Shown: positions 41,101 to 48,090, counted from the first letter of the stretch. The stretch is DNA of 64,000 nucleotides from an uncultured Dysosmobacter sp. (GCA_947625655.1 CANQPD010000013.1:1-64000); one strand, 5' to 3'. Translations and numbers: made by a program. Notes: a model not told the origin generated them from the letters alone.

Positions 41101-44079
41101 CCCGTTGAAGGTCACGGAATAGCCAGCTTCGTTATGCCACACACCGGCGATCAGGCCGGTTTCCAGAGCGGCCTCCGGGTCGGAGCTGGTGTTGGTCACA
41201 TTGCCGGAGCAGGCAATATTCTCAAACTTGTTGCCGTAGTGGGCAATACCAAAGACGCCGCCAACATCGCAGACATCACCGATGACATCAATGTTAGAGT
41301 CGATGTTCTTGAATGTATGGCTTCCTTCACCATTAAAGCCAACTACGCCACCGACATAAGTGCGGTATGCAGTGCCGCTCTCGGTAGAGGTTGCCTTCAC
41401 GTAGGACGTATCGTCCACGTCTACAATAATATCCGTCCAGTTGGCATAAGCGTTCTTGCCGCCCACGCCGCCAACATAGGCCATGCCGTTGACTTCCACA
41501 TGGCCGGTCACTTTGATGTTGGTGTACTCGCTGGTATAGGGAGTGCCAGCCACAACGCCAACATTCAAGCGGCCGGAAACCTTTGCATTATCGATCGTCA
41601 GGTTCCCGATCGTGCCATTGTTGGTGCGACCAAAGAAGCCCTGATCATTACTGGAACCGCCGTTAACGACCAGATTGCTGATCGTATTATTATTGCCATT
41701 GAAATTTCCATTGAACGGGCTTTCCGTGGTACCAATAGGTGTCCACGCCTCTCCAGCAAGGTCAATATTGGCCTTTAGTTCAACGTATTTATTGGAATAA
41801 TTGTTCCCGTTATTGACATTGTCTCGGAAATTCTTCAACTCTTCCAGCGTGCTGATAACATAGGGATTAGATTCTGTGCCTTCACCGATCAACTTTTTGG
41901 CAAAGGTGACCGTGCCATCGCTGTTCTTCGTAGCTTCCATTGCCACACCATCAGCGATGCTGACGTCTGTGGCGCTGACGGAGCTGGTGCCATCAACAGA
42001 AATAGAAGGCTGAGCGCCAGTCAGAATATTGAAGTCGCGAACACCCTTGATTGCAGAGCCATTCTGCAGGGTCAGAATCGCCTGATCGTCGATCTGGAAA
42101 GAGTTTTGACCATCGCTAGTGCCGGTCACGGTGATGGTCGAGTTGTCCAGCGTCACATCCATGGGAGGATACTTCGTATCCGCATCCTCCTCCTCGGTGT
42201 CATAGGAGGGCTTCAGCAGGAAGTAGCCGCACTCCACATTGGCGTCCTCAGCATAGAAGGTGCCGGAGTAAGCGCCAATATAGTAGGCACAGTCGAACTC
42301 CACAGTGGATTCATCGTCGTCGCCATAGATGTACAGACCAGAAGCCTCGTTCTCGTTGTAGCGCAGGATGGTGGTACCAGAGACCTTGATGCTGCCTCCA
42401 TTCTGAACGGTGGTCTTGGCATCGTAGCCGTGGTAGAAGACTTCTTCAACTTCCAGAGTTCCCTCAACGGCATTCACGCCGTCGGTTTCATAGAAGAAGT
42501 TGCCAGCCTTCATAGTCACACCATTGCCGATATTCAGATCATTGGCGTAGACGTATTTGTCATAGGTGCTGGTAATCGTGACACCGCCAATGACGTTGGT
42601 TGTCAGGGTGCAGCCGTTCATCACTGCGATGGACTCAGTTACATCCCGCAGGACGTTGACCTTGCGGCCATTGAAGTTGCCCATGGCGTCGGCAAGGGTC
42701 GTATAAGCCTTCACGCCGCCGGTATTGCCTTCAGCCAGAGCTACGATCTTATTCAAGTTGTCCGGGGCATTGAAGTAAACATTATTTGTGGCAACGGTCG
42801 TACCGTCTACAACCAGCTTGACCGCATCCGGATTCATATCATACTTAGGATAACCGGAAGCCCATTCGACATCCCAGTTGTCGCTATCCACACCATCGAA
42901 GGGGATGGACCAGGTCACGTAGACGTCGCCGTTGATAATGTTGTCCTTGTTGATCAGAGAAGAGGATGCAATCTTTGTGCTGCCCTCATACAGCTCAACT
43001 ACAAAGCTCTCAGTGGCGTTGGCGGTACCCTCGCCCCAGAACTTAGTTTCTTCCGTGTAGGCAGGAGTGACGGTTCCCTTGGGTGCCGCCTTGATCGAGG
43101 TCACACCACCGGTAACAGCGACAGACTGAGGAGCGCTCTCGGTACCAGTCACAACATAGCTATTGACCTTTGCAGTAGTTGTCGAACCGTCAGCGATCAC
43201 GGTGCATTCGCTCAGGGTAGAAGCGGCATCAACCGTCAGCGTATTGTCGGTCTTGAAGCGAATGTCTGCCTCTCCGTTGCCCGAGAGATTCAAAGTAGAA
43301 TTCTCGACAGAAACATCATAATCAGTCACAGTCAACGCACGGCCGGCGCCGCCGGTGATCGTGATATCAGAGTCCTTCACGGTCAGCTTGGAGCCGTTGA
43401 TGCCATTGTCGCCGCCGGTGATAGTTAAATCAACATCATCCAGAACGACCGTCGCACCGGCAATACCGCGCTCGACATCTGCGAACTGCATGGTGGTGCC
43501 GGTGATATTAACATTGCCGGAATCGCCAGCGCCGCTCTCATTTTTGATAACGCCACCAGCAGTGCTCTGGTCATCGGAAAGGTTCCACTCGCCACCCTTG
43601 ACGTTCAGCGTGCCGTTGCCATAGACCATAAGCACCGCAAATGCGGAGCTATAATCAGAACCGGTCAGGTTAACATCTTCAAGGGTCAAAGTCGCATCAG
43701 CATTGCGATCGCCGATGCCCATGATGCAGTCGCCGCTCGCAGTCACATCAGTGATGTCGATGGTGCCGTTCTTGACGACCACATTACCTTTGAAGTAATT
43801 GCCGCCAGCACCGACCGTCAGCTTATTGCCACCGAGGTCGATGGTGACATCGGTAACTGTAAAAGCCTCATCCGCCGTAACATTCTCCTTGATGATGATT
43901 TGGTCACCAACAGTAGCTTGAGACAACACTTCATCAAAGGTGTAGAAATCAGCACTGTCCGCACCGTCCAGATCATTGCCATCAGCCGTGACATTAAAGT
44001 CTGCAGCCAAAGCAGTGGCCGGAAGCATGGAGAGCAGCATTGCAAATGTCACAAGCATCGACAATACTTTTTTCTTCAT
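38140..44079 (-). CDS. Giant SLH-domain cell-surface protein (adhesin-like)
   Basis: A 1979-residue secreted protein. ATG 44079 is preferred (AAGGAGG 6 nt upstream). Order: signal peptide (MKKKVLSMLVTFAMLLSML to ALAA, about 1-27); long beta-helix-type repeats rich in Thr, Val, Asn and Gly (LTVGAGGNYFKGNVVVKNGT, VNLTGSDYSS, and more, to about 720); a GLUG-like part (GTESNPYVISTLEELKNF to about 1000); more beta-helix (TLSAAIAAAEAGDVVTLLND, VTFNNVTFEYYPN); an InlB-type B repeat (FTVTFDTDGGSSVDAQ ... YTFVNWYSDE, about 1640-1710); a Gly linker; a second repeat ending at about 1800; three SLH domains (1805-1857, 1866-1918, 1926-1979). SLH domains bind pyruvylated wall polysaccharide, so it is displayed on the surface. 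It is cargo of the mobile element and lies behind an invertible segment. Confidence 0.92.
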   Translation of the reverse strand: MKKKVLSMLVTFAMLLSMLPATALAADFNVTADGNDLDGADSADFYTFDEVLSQATVGDQIIIKENVTADEAFTVTDVTIDLGGNKLTVGAGGNYFKGNVVVKNGTIDITDVTASGDCIMGIGDRNADATLTLEDVNLTGSDYSSAFAVLMVYGNGTLNVKGGEWNLSDDQSTAGGVIKNESGAGDSGNVNITGTTMQFADVERGIAGATVVLDDVDLTITGGDNGINGSKLTVKDSDITITGGAGRALTVTDYDVSVENSTLNLSGNGEADIRFKTDNTLTVDAASTLSECTVIADGSTTTAKVNSYVVTGTESAPQSVAVTGGVTSIKAAPKGTVTPAYTEETKFWGEGTANATESFVVELYEGSTKIASSSLINKDNIINGDVYVTWSIPFDGVDSDNWDVEWASGYPKYDMNPDAVKLVVDGTTVATNNVYFNAPDNLNKIVALAEGNTGGVKAYTTLADAMGNFNGRKVNVLRDVTESIAVMNGCTLTTNVIGGVTITSTYDKYVYANDLNIGNGVTMKAGNFFYETDGVNAVEGTLEVEEVFYHGYDAKTTVQNGGSIKVSGTTILRYNENEASGLYIYGDDDESTVEFDCAYYIGAYSGTFYAEDANVECGYFLLKPSYDTEEEDADTKYPPMDVTLDNSTITVTGTSDGQNSFQIDDQAILTLQNGSAIKGVRDFNILTGAQPSISVDGTSSVSATDVSIADGVAMEATKNSDGTVTFAKKLIGEGTESNPYVISTLEELKNFRDNVNNGNNYSNKYVELKANIDLAGEAWTPIGTTESPFNGNFNGNNNTISNLVVNGGSSNDQGFFGRTNNGTIGNLTIDNAKVSGRLNVGVVAGTPYTSEYTNIKVTGHVEVNGMAYVGGVGGKNAYANWTDIIVDVDDTSYVKATSTESGTAYRTYVGGVVGFNGEGSHTFKNIDSNIDVIGDVCDVGGVFGIAHYGNKFENIACSGNVTNTSSDPEAALETGLIAGVWHNEAGYSVTFNGCSAEGGTVSTPNADVTLPNNGLIGAAYETSDDTDSTSGTLIVDKEKKWPLVAEVNGVKYGTLSAAIAAAEAGDVVTLLNDAIEVVEIEDGAATINLNNNTLTGSFLITSGEFEIKNGSIVNEDSNVSGVEINAGALTLTDVNVTSARHALRVDGEVDVTVDGGEYKVSESAGMTTHAVNVSDGGFVIIQAGTFTGPKGLTVNDSGSAVRVQENSSVVITGGTFSGGKNDTLLSTGTLTVAGGGFDQDPEQYLAEGYYSYQSSNQLYYVGADAGVKMVASVNGVKHKTLEAAVNAAKDGDTVVILQAGTYTVPTGKDLTITGSVPGVVFNNIGSTNMGGADVTFNNVTFEYYPNANYTGLQHAGTMVYNYCTFNGQVFLYGTSETFNNCTFNQNSADAYNVWTYGAKAVKFNECTFNSVGRSVLVYNEGAGATDLTVTDTDFIATSAVKGKAAIEIDTSLMPEGTNIVIDADTIATGFDQGSVSGNELWNDKKDQTNLTVTVGGEKVWPKGKAEIDHGFQTIIDNSKSRESITTTLKNVYASESLVLKIYSGETLLGTTTLREYEDGDTSEPLYPATYDECTVNNVITGEASGSWETAWVVDLTRKNVPTKIEVYADGVLTDTYVDPNGCFLNDEEKAEYIELFDLTFTVTFDTDGGSSVDAQEVVSGKPATRPATAPTKSGYTFVNWYSDEALTTVFDFSAPITKDTTVYAKWSRNSSGGGGGGGSTRYTITVEDTENGDITVSPSRASSGSTVTITVDPDSGYELDELTVLDKNGKEIKLTRKSDSKYTFKMPSGKVTIEATFAEIEAFENPFTDVAEGAYYYDAVLWAAENGITGGTSATTFSPAVTCTRAQTVTFLWRAAGSPEPETTVCPFTDVTPDKYYYDAVLWAVENGITSGTSATTFSPNATVTRAQNVTFLWRWAESSAVEAVNPFTDVAADMYYHDAVLWAADEGITAGTSATTFSPDDPCLRSQIVTFLYRYLVK

Positions 44080-44159
44080 AATCATCCTCCTTGTTAAAAT
44101 ATTTATATGAACTCATATCAATTTCCCGCATCACGATGCAGAGGAGCAAATCCTTATCA

Positions 44160-44203
44160 TGCTCTCTCAGAAAAGAGAGCATGGCAATGGACTGTCCATT
44201 GCC
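44160..44203. other. Two tandem hairpins in the leader of the SLH gene
   Basis: TGCTCTCT ... AGAGAGCA (44160-44181) and GGCAATGGAC ... GTCCATTGCC (44183-44203) are perfect or near-perfect stems, about 80-120 nt before the SLH start codon and after the 86-residue ORF. On the minus strand the second is followed by CTTTTCT, so they may act as attenuator or RNA-stability structures. Confidence 0.6.
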
Positions 44204-44242
44204 CGTTCTCCGTTAAATACTCAATGAGATTATCTTCAGGTT

Positions 44243-44503
44243 TTACTCAATCTGCCGGTCACAAAGTTTTCGCATCAGCGCTGCGCGAGCCTCTTCCGCC
44301 GTCAGCTCTGCCGAACCATGCACTATGTATTGCAGAGCATCGTTCCACTCCTTGAGCGGGTAAACATCCGCTGATACATCGTCCAAGACATGAACTGCTT
44401 TCATTTTCCCCAGCCCGTCCAGCCCGGGCAGATCGCTGATATAGGTGCAGCCCACCTTGTAAGATATGTATTCCACCAACGACAACAGTTGAGTTGTACT
44501 CAT
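44243..44503 (-). CDS. 86-residue protein between the switch and the SLH gene
   Basis: A protein of 86 residues (MSTTQLLSLVEYISYKVGC ... AEEARAALMRKLCDRQIE), mostly helical, with no signal or membrane span. ATG 44503 is chosen because ATAGGAGG lies 9 nt upstream; the longer frame is not protein-like. It is the first gene after the invertible segment and lies 163 nt before the SLH gene in the same direction, so both could be under control of the switch. Family unknown. Confidence 0.7.
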   Translation of the reverse strand: MSTTQLLSLVEYISYKVGCTYISDLPGLDGLGKMKAVHVLDDVSADVYPLKEWNDALQYIVHGSAELTAEEARAALMRKLCDRQIE

Positions 44504-44564
44504 AAAAGCAAACCTCCTATATCTCGAACTGGTACGGTTGCGCTCCTGCAAGTTACATTTGACT

Positions 44565-44590
44565 GAGCACAAAGGTACACCTTAATGCTC
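44565..44590 (+). repeat. Recombination site IRL
   Basis: Half-site GAGCACAAAGGT, core AC, half-site ACCTTAATGCTC. The two 12-bp halves are inverted copies with 10 of 12 matches. A 26-bp dyad with a 2-bp core is the architecture of hix and gix sites of serine invertases. Confidence 0.8.
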
Positions 44591-44679
44591 GCGTGGGTAT
44601 TGCTTTTTGGGGACGGGTTATGTATAGTGATAAGTGTGAAATTGCACCAACAAGGCGCAAATCAAGGTCTCCACAGTGA

Positions 44680-44705
44680 GAGCATTAAGGTGTACTTTTC
44701 TGCTC
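44680..44705 (-). repeat. Recombination site IRR
   Basis: Half-site GAGCATTAAGGT, core GT, half-site ACTTTTCTGCTC. It is the inverted copy of IRL, with the core dinucleotide matching in inverted orientation, as strand exchange by inversion requires. It lies 7 nt beyond the stop of the recombinase gene. Confidence 0.8.
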
Positions 44706-44712
44706 AAAATTT

Positions 44713-45318
44713 TCAAACCTGCGTGCTGGCCCATTTGGTAAAGGTATGTTGAGCCACCCCGAGCATTCTGGCTGCACCCCTGCCAGATACCTCACCACGT
44801 TTCCATAGGTTATACACCGGGGTGAAATCCTCCGGTATTTCCATGGGCGCTCTCCCCATGTGAACGCCTCTGGCTTTTGCGGCGGCGATCCCTTCCGCCT
44901 GCCGTTGACGGATGAATTCTCGTTCTGTCTGCGCTACATAGCTCAGAAGCTGGAGCACAATGTCCGCGATGAGCGTTCCGGTGAGATCTCGCCCCTGCCG
45001 GGTGTCCAGCAACGGCATATCCAGAACCACGATGGCTGCTTTCTTTTCTCTGGTGATGATGCGCCACTGCTCCAGTATTTCTTCATAGTTGCGTCCCAGC
45101 CGGTCGATGCTCTTGATGACAAGGGTGTCGCCCGGTTTTAGTTTTCTGACGAGTTTTTTATAATTGGGGCGCTCAAAATCTTTGCCGGACTGCTTGTCCA
45201 TGTAGAGGTCACGGTCCGCAATGCCGAATTCATGCATGGCCACCCGCTGACGGTCTTCGTTCTGTTCTTTCGTAGATACACGGATGTATCCATAGAGTTT
45301 TCCTGTGTTTTCGTTCAT
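44713..45318 (-). CDS. Small serine recombinase (DNA invertase/resolvase family)
   Basis: A 201-residue resolvase/invertase. The catalytic domain starts YGYIRVSTKEQNEDRQ with nucleophile Ser15, has DRLGRNYEEILEQW and the arginines of the active site, a long E helix (LQLLSYVAQTEREFIRQRQAEGIAAAKARG) and a C-terminal HTH (GEVSGRGAARMLGVAQHTFTKW, about 170-195). Size and layout fit Hin, Gin and Tn3 resolvase. Its 3' end abuts two 26-bp sites in inverted orientation, which favours DNA inversion over resolution. The AAGGAGG ribosome site precedes ATG 45318. Confidence 0.9.
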   Translation of the reverse strand: MNENTGKLYGYIRVSTKEQNEDRQRVAMHEFGIADRDLYMDKQSGKDFERPNYKKLVRKLKPGDTLVIKSIDRLGRNYEEILEQWRIITREKKAAIVVLDMPLLDTRQGRDLTGTLIADIVLQLLSYVAQTEREFIRQRQAEGIAAAKARGVHMGRAPMEIPEDFTPVYNLWKRGEVSGRGAARMLGVAQHTFTKWASTQV

Positions 45319-45356
45319 AACAGTTTCCTCCTTTTTCTATGCACCTAAAGTGTAGA

Positions 45357-45390
45357 GGAAACCTTGATTTACGACTAATTTTTCACACTT
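45357..45390 (-). promoter_or_regulatory. Invertase leader segment shared with the invertible DNA
   Basis: Upstream of the invertase the minus strand has AAGTGTGAAA (45390-45381), 10 nt, then AAATCAAGGTTTCC (45370-45357). The invertible segment has AAGTGTGAAA (44632-44641), 17 nt, then AAATCAAGGTCTCC (44659-44672). The shared words could be binding sites for one protein or a trace of duplication. Confidence 0.55.
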
Positions 45391-45420
45391 GGCCTTGTTT
45401 TAATCGCAGAGAATAATTAA

Positions 45421-45462
45421 AGGGCGTTCCGCCTGACCTAATCGGTCAGCGCAGAACGCCCT
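45421..45462. other. Strong hairpin upstream of the invertase
   Basis: AGGGCGTTC and GAACGCCCT plus inner CTGACC/GGTCAG pair around a 5-nt loop. No clear T run follows on either strand. It overlaps the end of the 34-residue ORF. Confidence 0.6.
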
Positions 45463-45542
45463 TCGTCACATATATTTAATTCTTCGGTCAGCCTTTGCGC
45501 AAAATGGAAATTACAGTAACCTTCTTTCGTCAGTGCTCTCAC
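45438..45542 (-). CDS. Possible 34-residue leader peptide
   Basis: GTG 45542 preceded by GGGAGGTGA opens MRALTKEGYCNFHFAQRLT and runs 34 codons to TAG inside the hairpin at 45421-45462. The good ribosome site and the overlap of stop and hairpin suggest a leader peptide or small protein. There is no other support. Confidence 0.4.
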   Translation of the reverse strand: MRALTKEGYCNFHFAQRLTEELNICDEGRSALTD

Positions 45543-45612
45543 TGTGTTCACCTCCCGTAGCAACACAAACTACCACAGAAAGTGGAGGAAAGCTATACCT
45601 AAAAGCAAAAAG

Positions 45613-45649
45613 ACACCCACAAGCCATCATTGTGATAGCTTGTGGGTGT
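45613..45649 (-). terminator. Terminator behind rlmD, supplied by the element
   Basis: Minus-strand ACACCCACAAGC, 13-nt loop, GCTTGTGGGTGT, then CTTTTTGCTTTT, 55 nt after the present rlmD stop. Confidence 0.88.
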
Positions 45650-45703
45650 ATGATCTACCATACCGATTGTTCATGGCTCGCATTGTTTCTTTGTCTGTTT
45701 TCC

Positions 45704-47326
45704 TCAAATCATCCCGAAGTACCGGAGTGCCTCCTTGATTGCTTTCTCCTTATCCGACGGGCATTGAGGCTGTTTAGCATCCTCAGACTTCGGCTTATTA
45801 TAGTTCTCACGCTCGATGATACCGCACTGCTGTTTCACCTGTGCGATATACAAACTGCTGACTTTCAAGCCGCTATGCTCCAGCACGTAATCCTTGATTT
45901 CCTGGTAGGTGGCTTTCTTCTCCGCATCGGTCAAATCCAGCTCGTCCATATCCAAGTTGATCTCAATATGTTGCTTCGCATTAAGTTTGGACAATAACAC
46001 TACCGTCTCCACATGCCTTGTGCCGGGGAACATATCCACGGCGCAGGCGCGGACCGCCCGGTAGCCAAAGCCGGCAAAAATCTTGACGTCCCGGCCCAGG
46101 GTGGCGGGGTCGCAGGAGACGTAGACCACCCGCCGGGGCGCCATGCCCGCCACGGAGGCGATGACCTCCGGTGCCAGGCCCTTGCGGGGCGGGTCCACGG
46201 TGATGACGTCGGGCCGCAGGCCTTCAGCTTCCAGCCTGGCGGCAATGTCCGCCGCGTCGCCGCAGAAGAACTCCGCGTTTTCAATGCCGTTGCGGGCGGC
46301 GTTTTCCCTGGCGTCGGCGATGGCCGGGGCCACGATCTCCGCGCCGATGGCCCGCTTGGCCTGTCCGGCAAGGCACAGGGTGATGGTGCCGGTGCCGCAG
46401 TACAGGTCCAGCACCGTCTCCTCCCCCGTCAGGGCGGCGAACTCCAGTGCCTTGCCGTAGAGCACCTCCGCCTGGTCCCGGTTCACCTGGTAGAACGAGG
46501 GGACGGACAGCTTGAACCGCAGGCCGCAGAGGGTGTCCATCAAAAAGTCCTGGCCCCAGATGGCGCGGTACTTATCCCCCAGAATGACGTTGCCCCGGCG
46601 GGTGTTGGTGTTCAGCACCACGCCCACGGTTTTGGGCGCCGCCGCCAGCACCATGGCCGCCAGCTCCGGCTCCCGGGGGAGCTGCTTGCCGTTGGCCACA
46701 ACGCAGCACAGGCTCTCCCCCTTTTGGTTCGTCCGGACATAGATGTGGCGGACGAGGCCCTTGCCCGTGGTCTCGTCATAGGCGGAGATTTTGTAGCGCT
46801 TCATCCACTCCCCCACCGCTTTGGCCGTTTTGTCGGAGACCTCCGACTGGATCAGGCAGCGGGCGATGGGGACCACCCGGTGGGTCCGGGCCTGATAGAA
46901 GCCGATGGCGCCGTCGGCGCCCACGGGGTACTGGCTCTTGTTGCGGTAGTGGACGGGGTTTTTGGCACCGGCGATCTCCTCCACCCGCAGATCCGTGCCG
47001 CCCAGGCGGGTCAGGGCGTCCTGGACCCGCTGCCGCTTGGCCCACAGCTCCTCGGCGTAGTCCAGGTGCTGGAAATCACAGCCGCCGCATTTGCCGTAGT
47101 ACGGGCACTCGGGCTTGACGCGGGAGGGCGAGGGGGTATGGATCCTCACGATCTCCCCCGCCGCGCAGGTTTTCATCACCTTGGTGATCTTCAAGTCCAC
47201 GGTCTCCCCCCGGACGGCCTGGGGGACGAAGACCACCGCGCCGTCCAGGCGGACGATGCCCAGGCCCTCGCTGGAGTAGCCCTCTACGGTGCCGGTGTAG
47301 ATTTGGTTTTGGTGCAGTTTTTCCAT
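45704..47326 (-). CDS. rlmD: 23S rRNA (uracil-5-)-methyltransferase with element-derived C-terminal tail
   Basis: A 540-residue RlmD/RumA-type enzyme that makes m5U in 23S rRNA. It has an N-terminal TRAM domain (NQIYTGTVEGYSSEGLGIVRLDGAVVFVP), the Fe-S cluster cysteines (CPYYGKCGGCDFQHL), the SAM-binding VLDLYCGTGTITLCLA and the catalytic VSCDPATLGRD. The enzyme normally ends soon after PGTRHVETVVLLS. Here a further 90 residues follow (NLDMDELDLTDAEKKATYQ to ALRYFGMI), coded by the element past the att core at 45999-46015 and less GC-rich. ATG 47326 is chosen for AGAGGT 6 nt upstream. Catalytic parts are intact, so activity should remain. Confidence 0.93.
   Translation of the reverse strand: MEKLHQNQIYTGTVEGYSSEGLGIVRLDGAVVFVPQAVRGETVDLKITKVMKTCAAGEIVRIHTPSPSRVKPECPYYGKCGGCDFQHLDYAEELWAKRQRVQDALTRLGGTDLRVEEIAGAKNPVHYRNKSQYPVGADGAIGFYQARTHRVVPIARCLIQSEVSDKTAKAVGEWMKRYKISAYDETTGKGLVRHIYVRTNQKGESLCCVVANGKQLPREPELAAMVLAAAPKTVGVVLNTNTRRGNVILGDKYRAIWGQDFLMDTLCGLRFKLSVPSFYQVNRDQAEVLYGKALEFAALTGEETVLDLYCGTGTITLCLAGQAKRAIGAEIVAPAIADARENAARNGIENAEFFCGDAADIAARLEAEGLRPDVITVDPPRKGLAPEVIASVAGMAPRRVVYVSCDPATLGRDVKIFAGFGYRAVRACAVDMFPGTRHVETVVLLSKLNAKQHIEINLDMDELDLTDAEKKATYQEIKDYVLEHSGLKVSSLYIAQVKQQCGIIERENYNKPKSEDAKQPQCPSDKEKAIKEALRYFGMI
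45999..46015. other. Right attachment junction (attR) of the rlmD element
   Basis: ACTACCGTCTCCACATG, matching attL at 12 of 17 positions with GTCTC at 46005-46009. Bases to the right are host rlmD (high GC); bases to the left are element (lower GC). Confidence 0.7.
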
Positions 47327-47349
47327 AGGGTACCTCTTGGTCTTAAGTC

Positions 47350-48090
47350 TGATGACTCTGACAGTATGGAAGATGGGGGGCCGCCCTGCGGGCGGGGACG
47401 GAATGTCGTGCCTGACAGGCACGTGGGGAATTGCACCCCCCATTCTCTTTTTGACGCGTCAAAAAGAGAACGGGCCGTGCACGGTCCAAGAGAAAAAACG
47501 CTTGGTCCCAACTTTCCTCATGGAACATGAGAAAAGTTGGGGATGCGGATTTGGCAAAAGACCGCTCTGGAAATTTACAGGTCTTCGCGTTGGGCGCGGG
47601 AAGGGCGTTGGATATCATCGTTACCTTTCTGCCACGCGAATCGGGACGGTGCGGGATTGGATCAGACTTGCATGGGCTTTTGCAACCGCCCCGCTGCCGC
47701 TACGTGGGCGGTTGTTTTGCGTTGGGTGCATGCGGCGGGCCGGGGACGGCCCGCCCTACGGGGGTCTGCCAACTTCGTAGGGGCCGATGCCTTCATCGGC
47801 CCTCAGCGCCAGGGTAAGGCGGGATGAAACGGGCCGATGTGGACATCGGCCCCTATGGATGTTCGAAAGCCCACGCAGCGGCAGCGGGGCCAGAGGCGGA
47901 AACCCTTGCGTCAATATCCCACAGGTCCGCACCCAACGTCTCAGCTTGCGGCTTAAACTCCCTACCGAACGCCAACGTACAGCGCAGCCGGATGAAACCC
48001 GGCAGGTTTATGCCAATCCCGATTCGCACGGCCCCCGCCCGCAGGGCGGACCCCCAAGCGGTGTTCCAACCCTCAGCTACGACTGTCAGA
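47350..48090. repeat. Repeat-rich intergenic block with inverted ends
   Basis: The 746 nt between rlmD and the XRE gene contain no convincing gene. The two ends are inverted copies: CTGACAGT and the block CCGCCCTGCGGGCGGGG (near 47380) recur as complements near 48035 and 48087. Inside are two palindromes GGGCCGATG-n4-CATCGGCCC (47781-47802 and 47831-47852) and another, CGGGCCGGGGACGGCCCG. Such GC-rich palindromes are multi-copy in Oscillospiraceae genomes in my recollection; copy number here is not testable. Confidence 0.6.

Larger units (their letters stand above)
44564..44706. promoter_or_regulatory. Invertible DNA segment with two Hin/gix-type sites
   Basis: An 89-nt segment (44591-44679) is flanked by two 26-bp sites in inverted orientation, identical at 23 of 26 positions. 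The segment contains, on the plus strand, TTGCTT (44600-44605), 17-nt spacer and TATAGT (44623-44628). In the present orientation this points away from the SLH gene and into the 3' end of the recombinase gene; inversion would aim it at the 86-residue ORF and the SLH gene. On the current minus strand only a weaker TTGGTG-18-TATACA is seen. I infer an OFF state. Confidence 0.75.
29640..46007. mobile_element. Integrative mobilizable element of about 16.4 kb in rlmD
   Basis: Bounded by the two GTCTC core sites at 29640 and 46005. Contents in order: serine recombinase, two tiny ORFs, relaxase with overprinted gene, mobC, RepA-like ATPase, DUF6076-like and sigma-like genes, a broken gene, a giant SLH protein, a small ORF, an invertible segment and its recombinase. 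It has relaxase and MobC but no VirB4, VirD4 or other T4SS gene, hence mobilizable and not self-transmissible. rlmD/rumA is a known target of serine-recombinase elements in streptococci and clostridia. Confidence 0.85.

Noticed and set aside
38266-43428. Several plus-strand frames of 400-600 residues over the SLH gene
   Set aside because: Antisense to a complete 1979-residue gene, with no ribosome sites or domains.
44565-44705. Sites read as a Tn3-type res region for resolution
   Set aside because: res sites have three subsites of unequal spacing in direct functional order, usually upstream of the resolvase; here are two equal 26-bp sites in inverted orientation at its 3' end. Not fully excluded.
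29640-46007. A conjugative (self-transmissible) element
   Set aside because: No VirB4, VirD4, VirB6 or other T4SS-like protein is encoded between the two junctions.
47350-48060. CRISPR-like array from the repeated palindromes
   Set aside because: Only two copies of the palindrome, unequal spacing, and no cas genes in the window.
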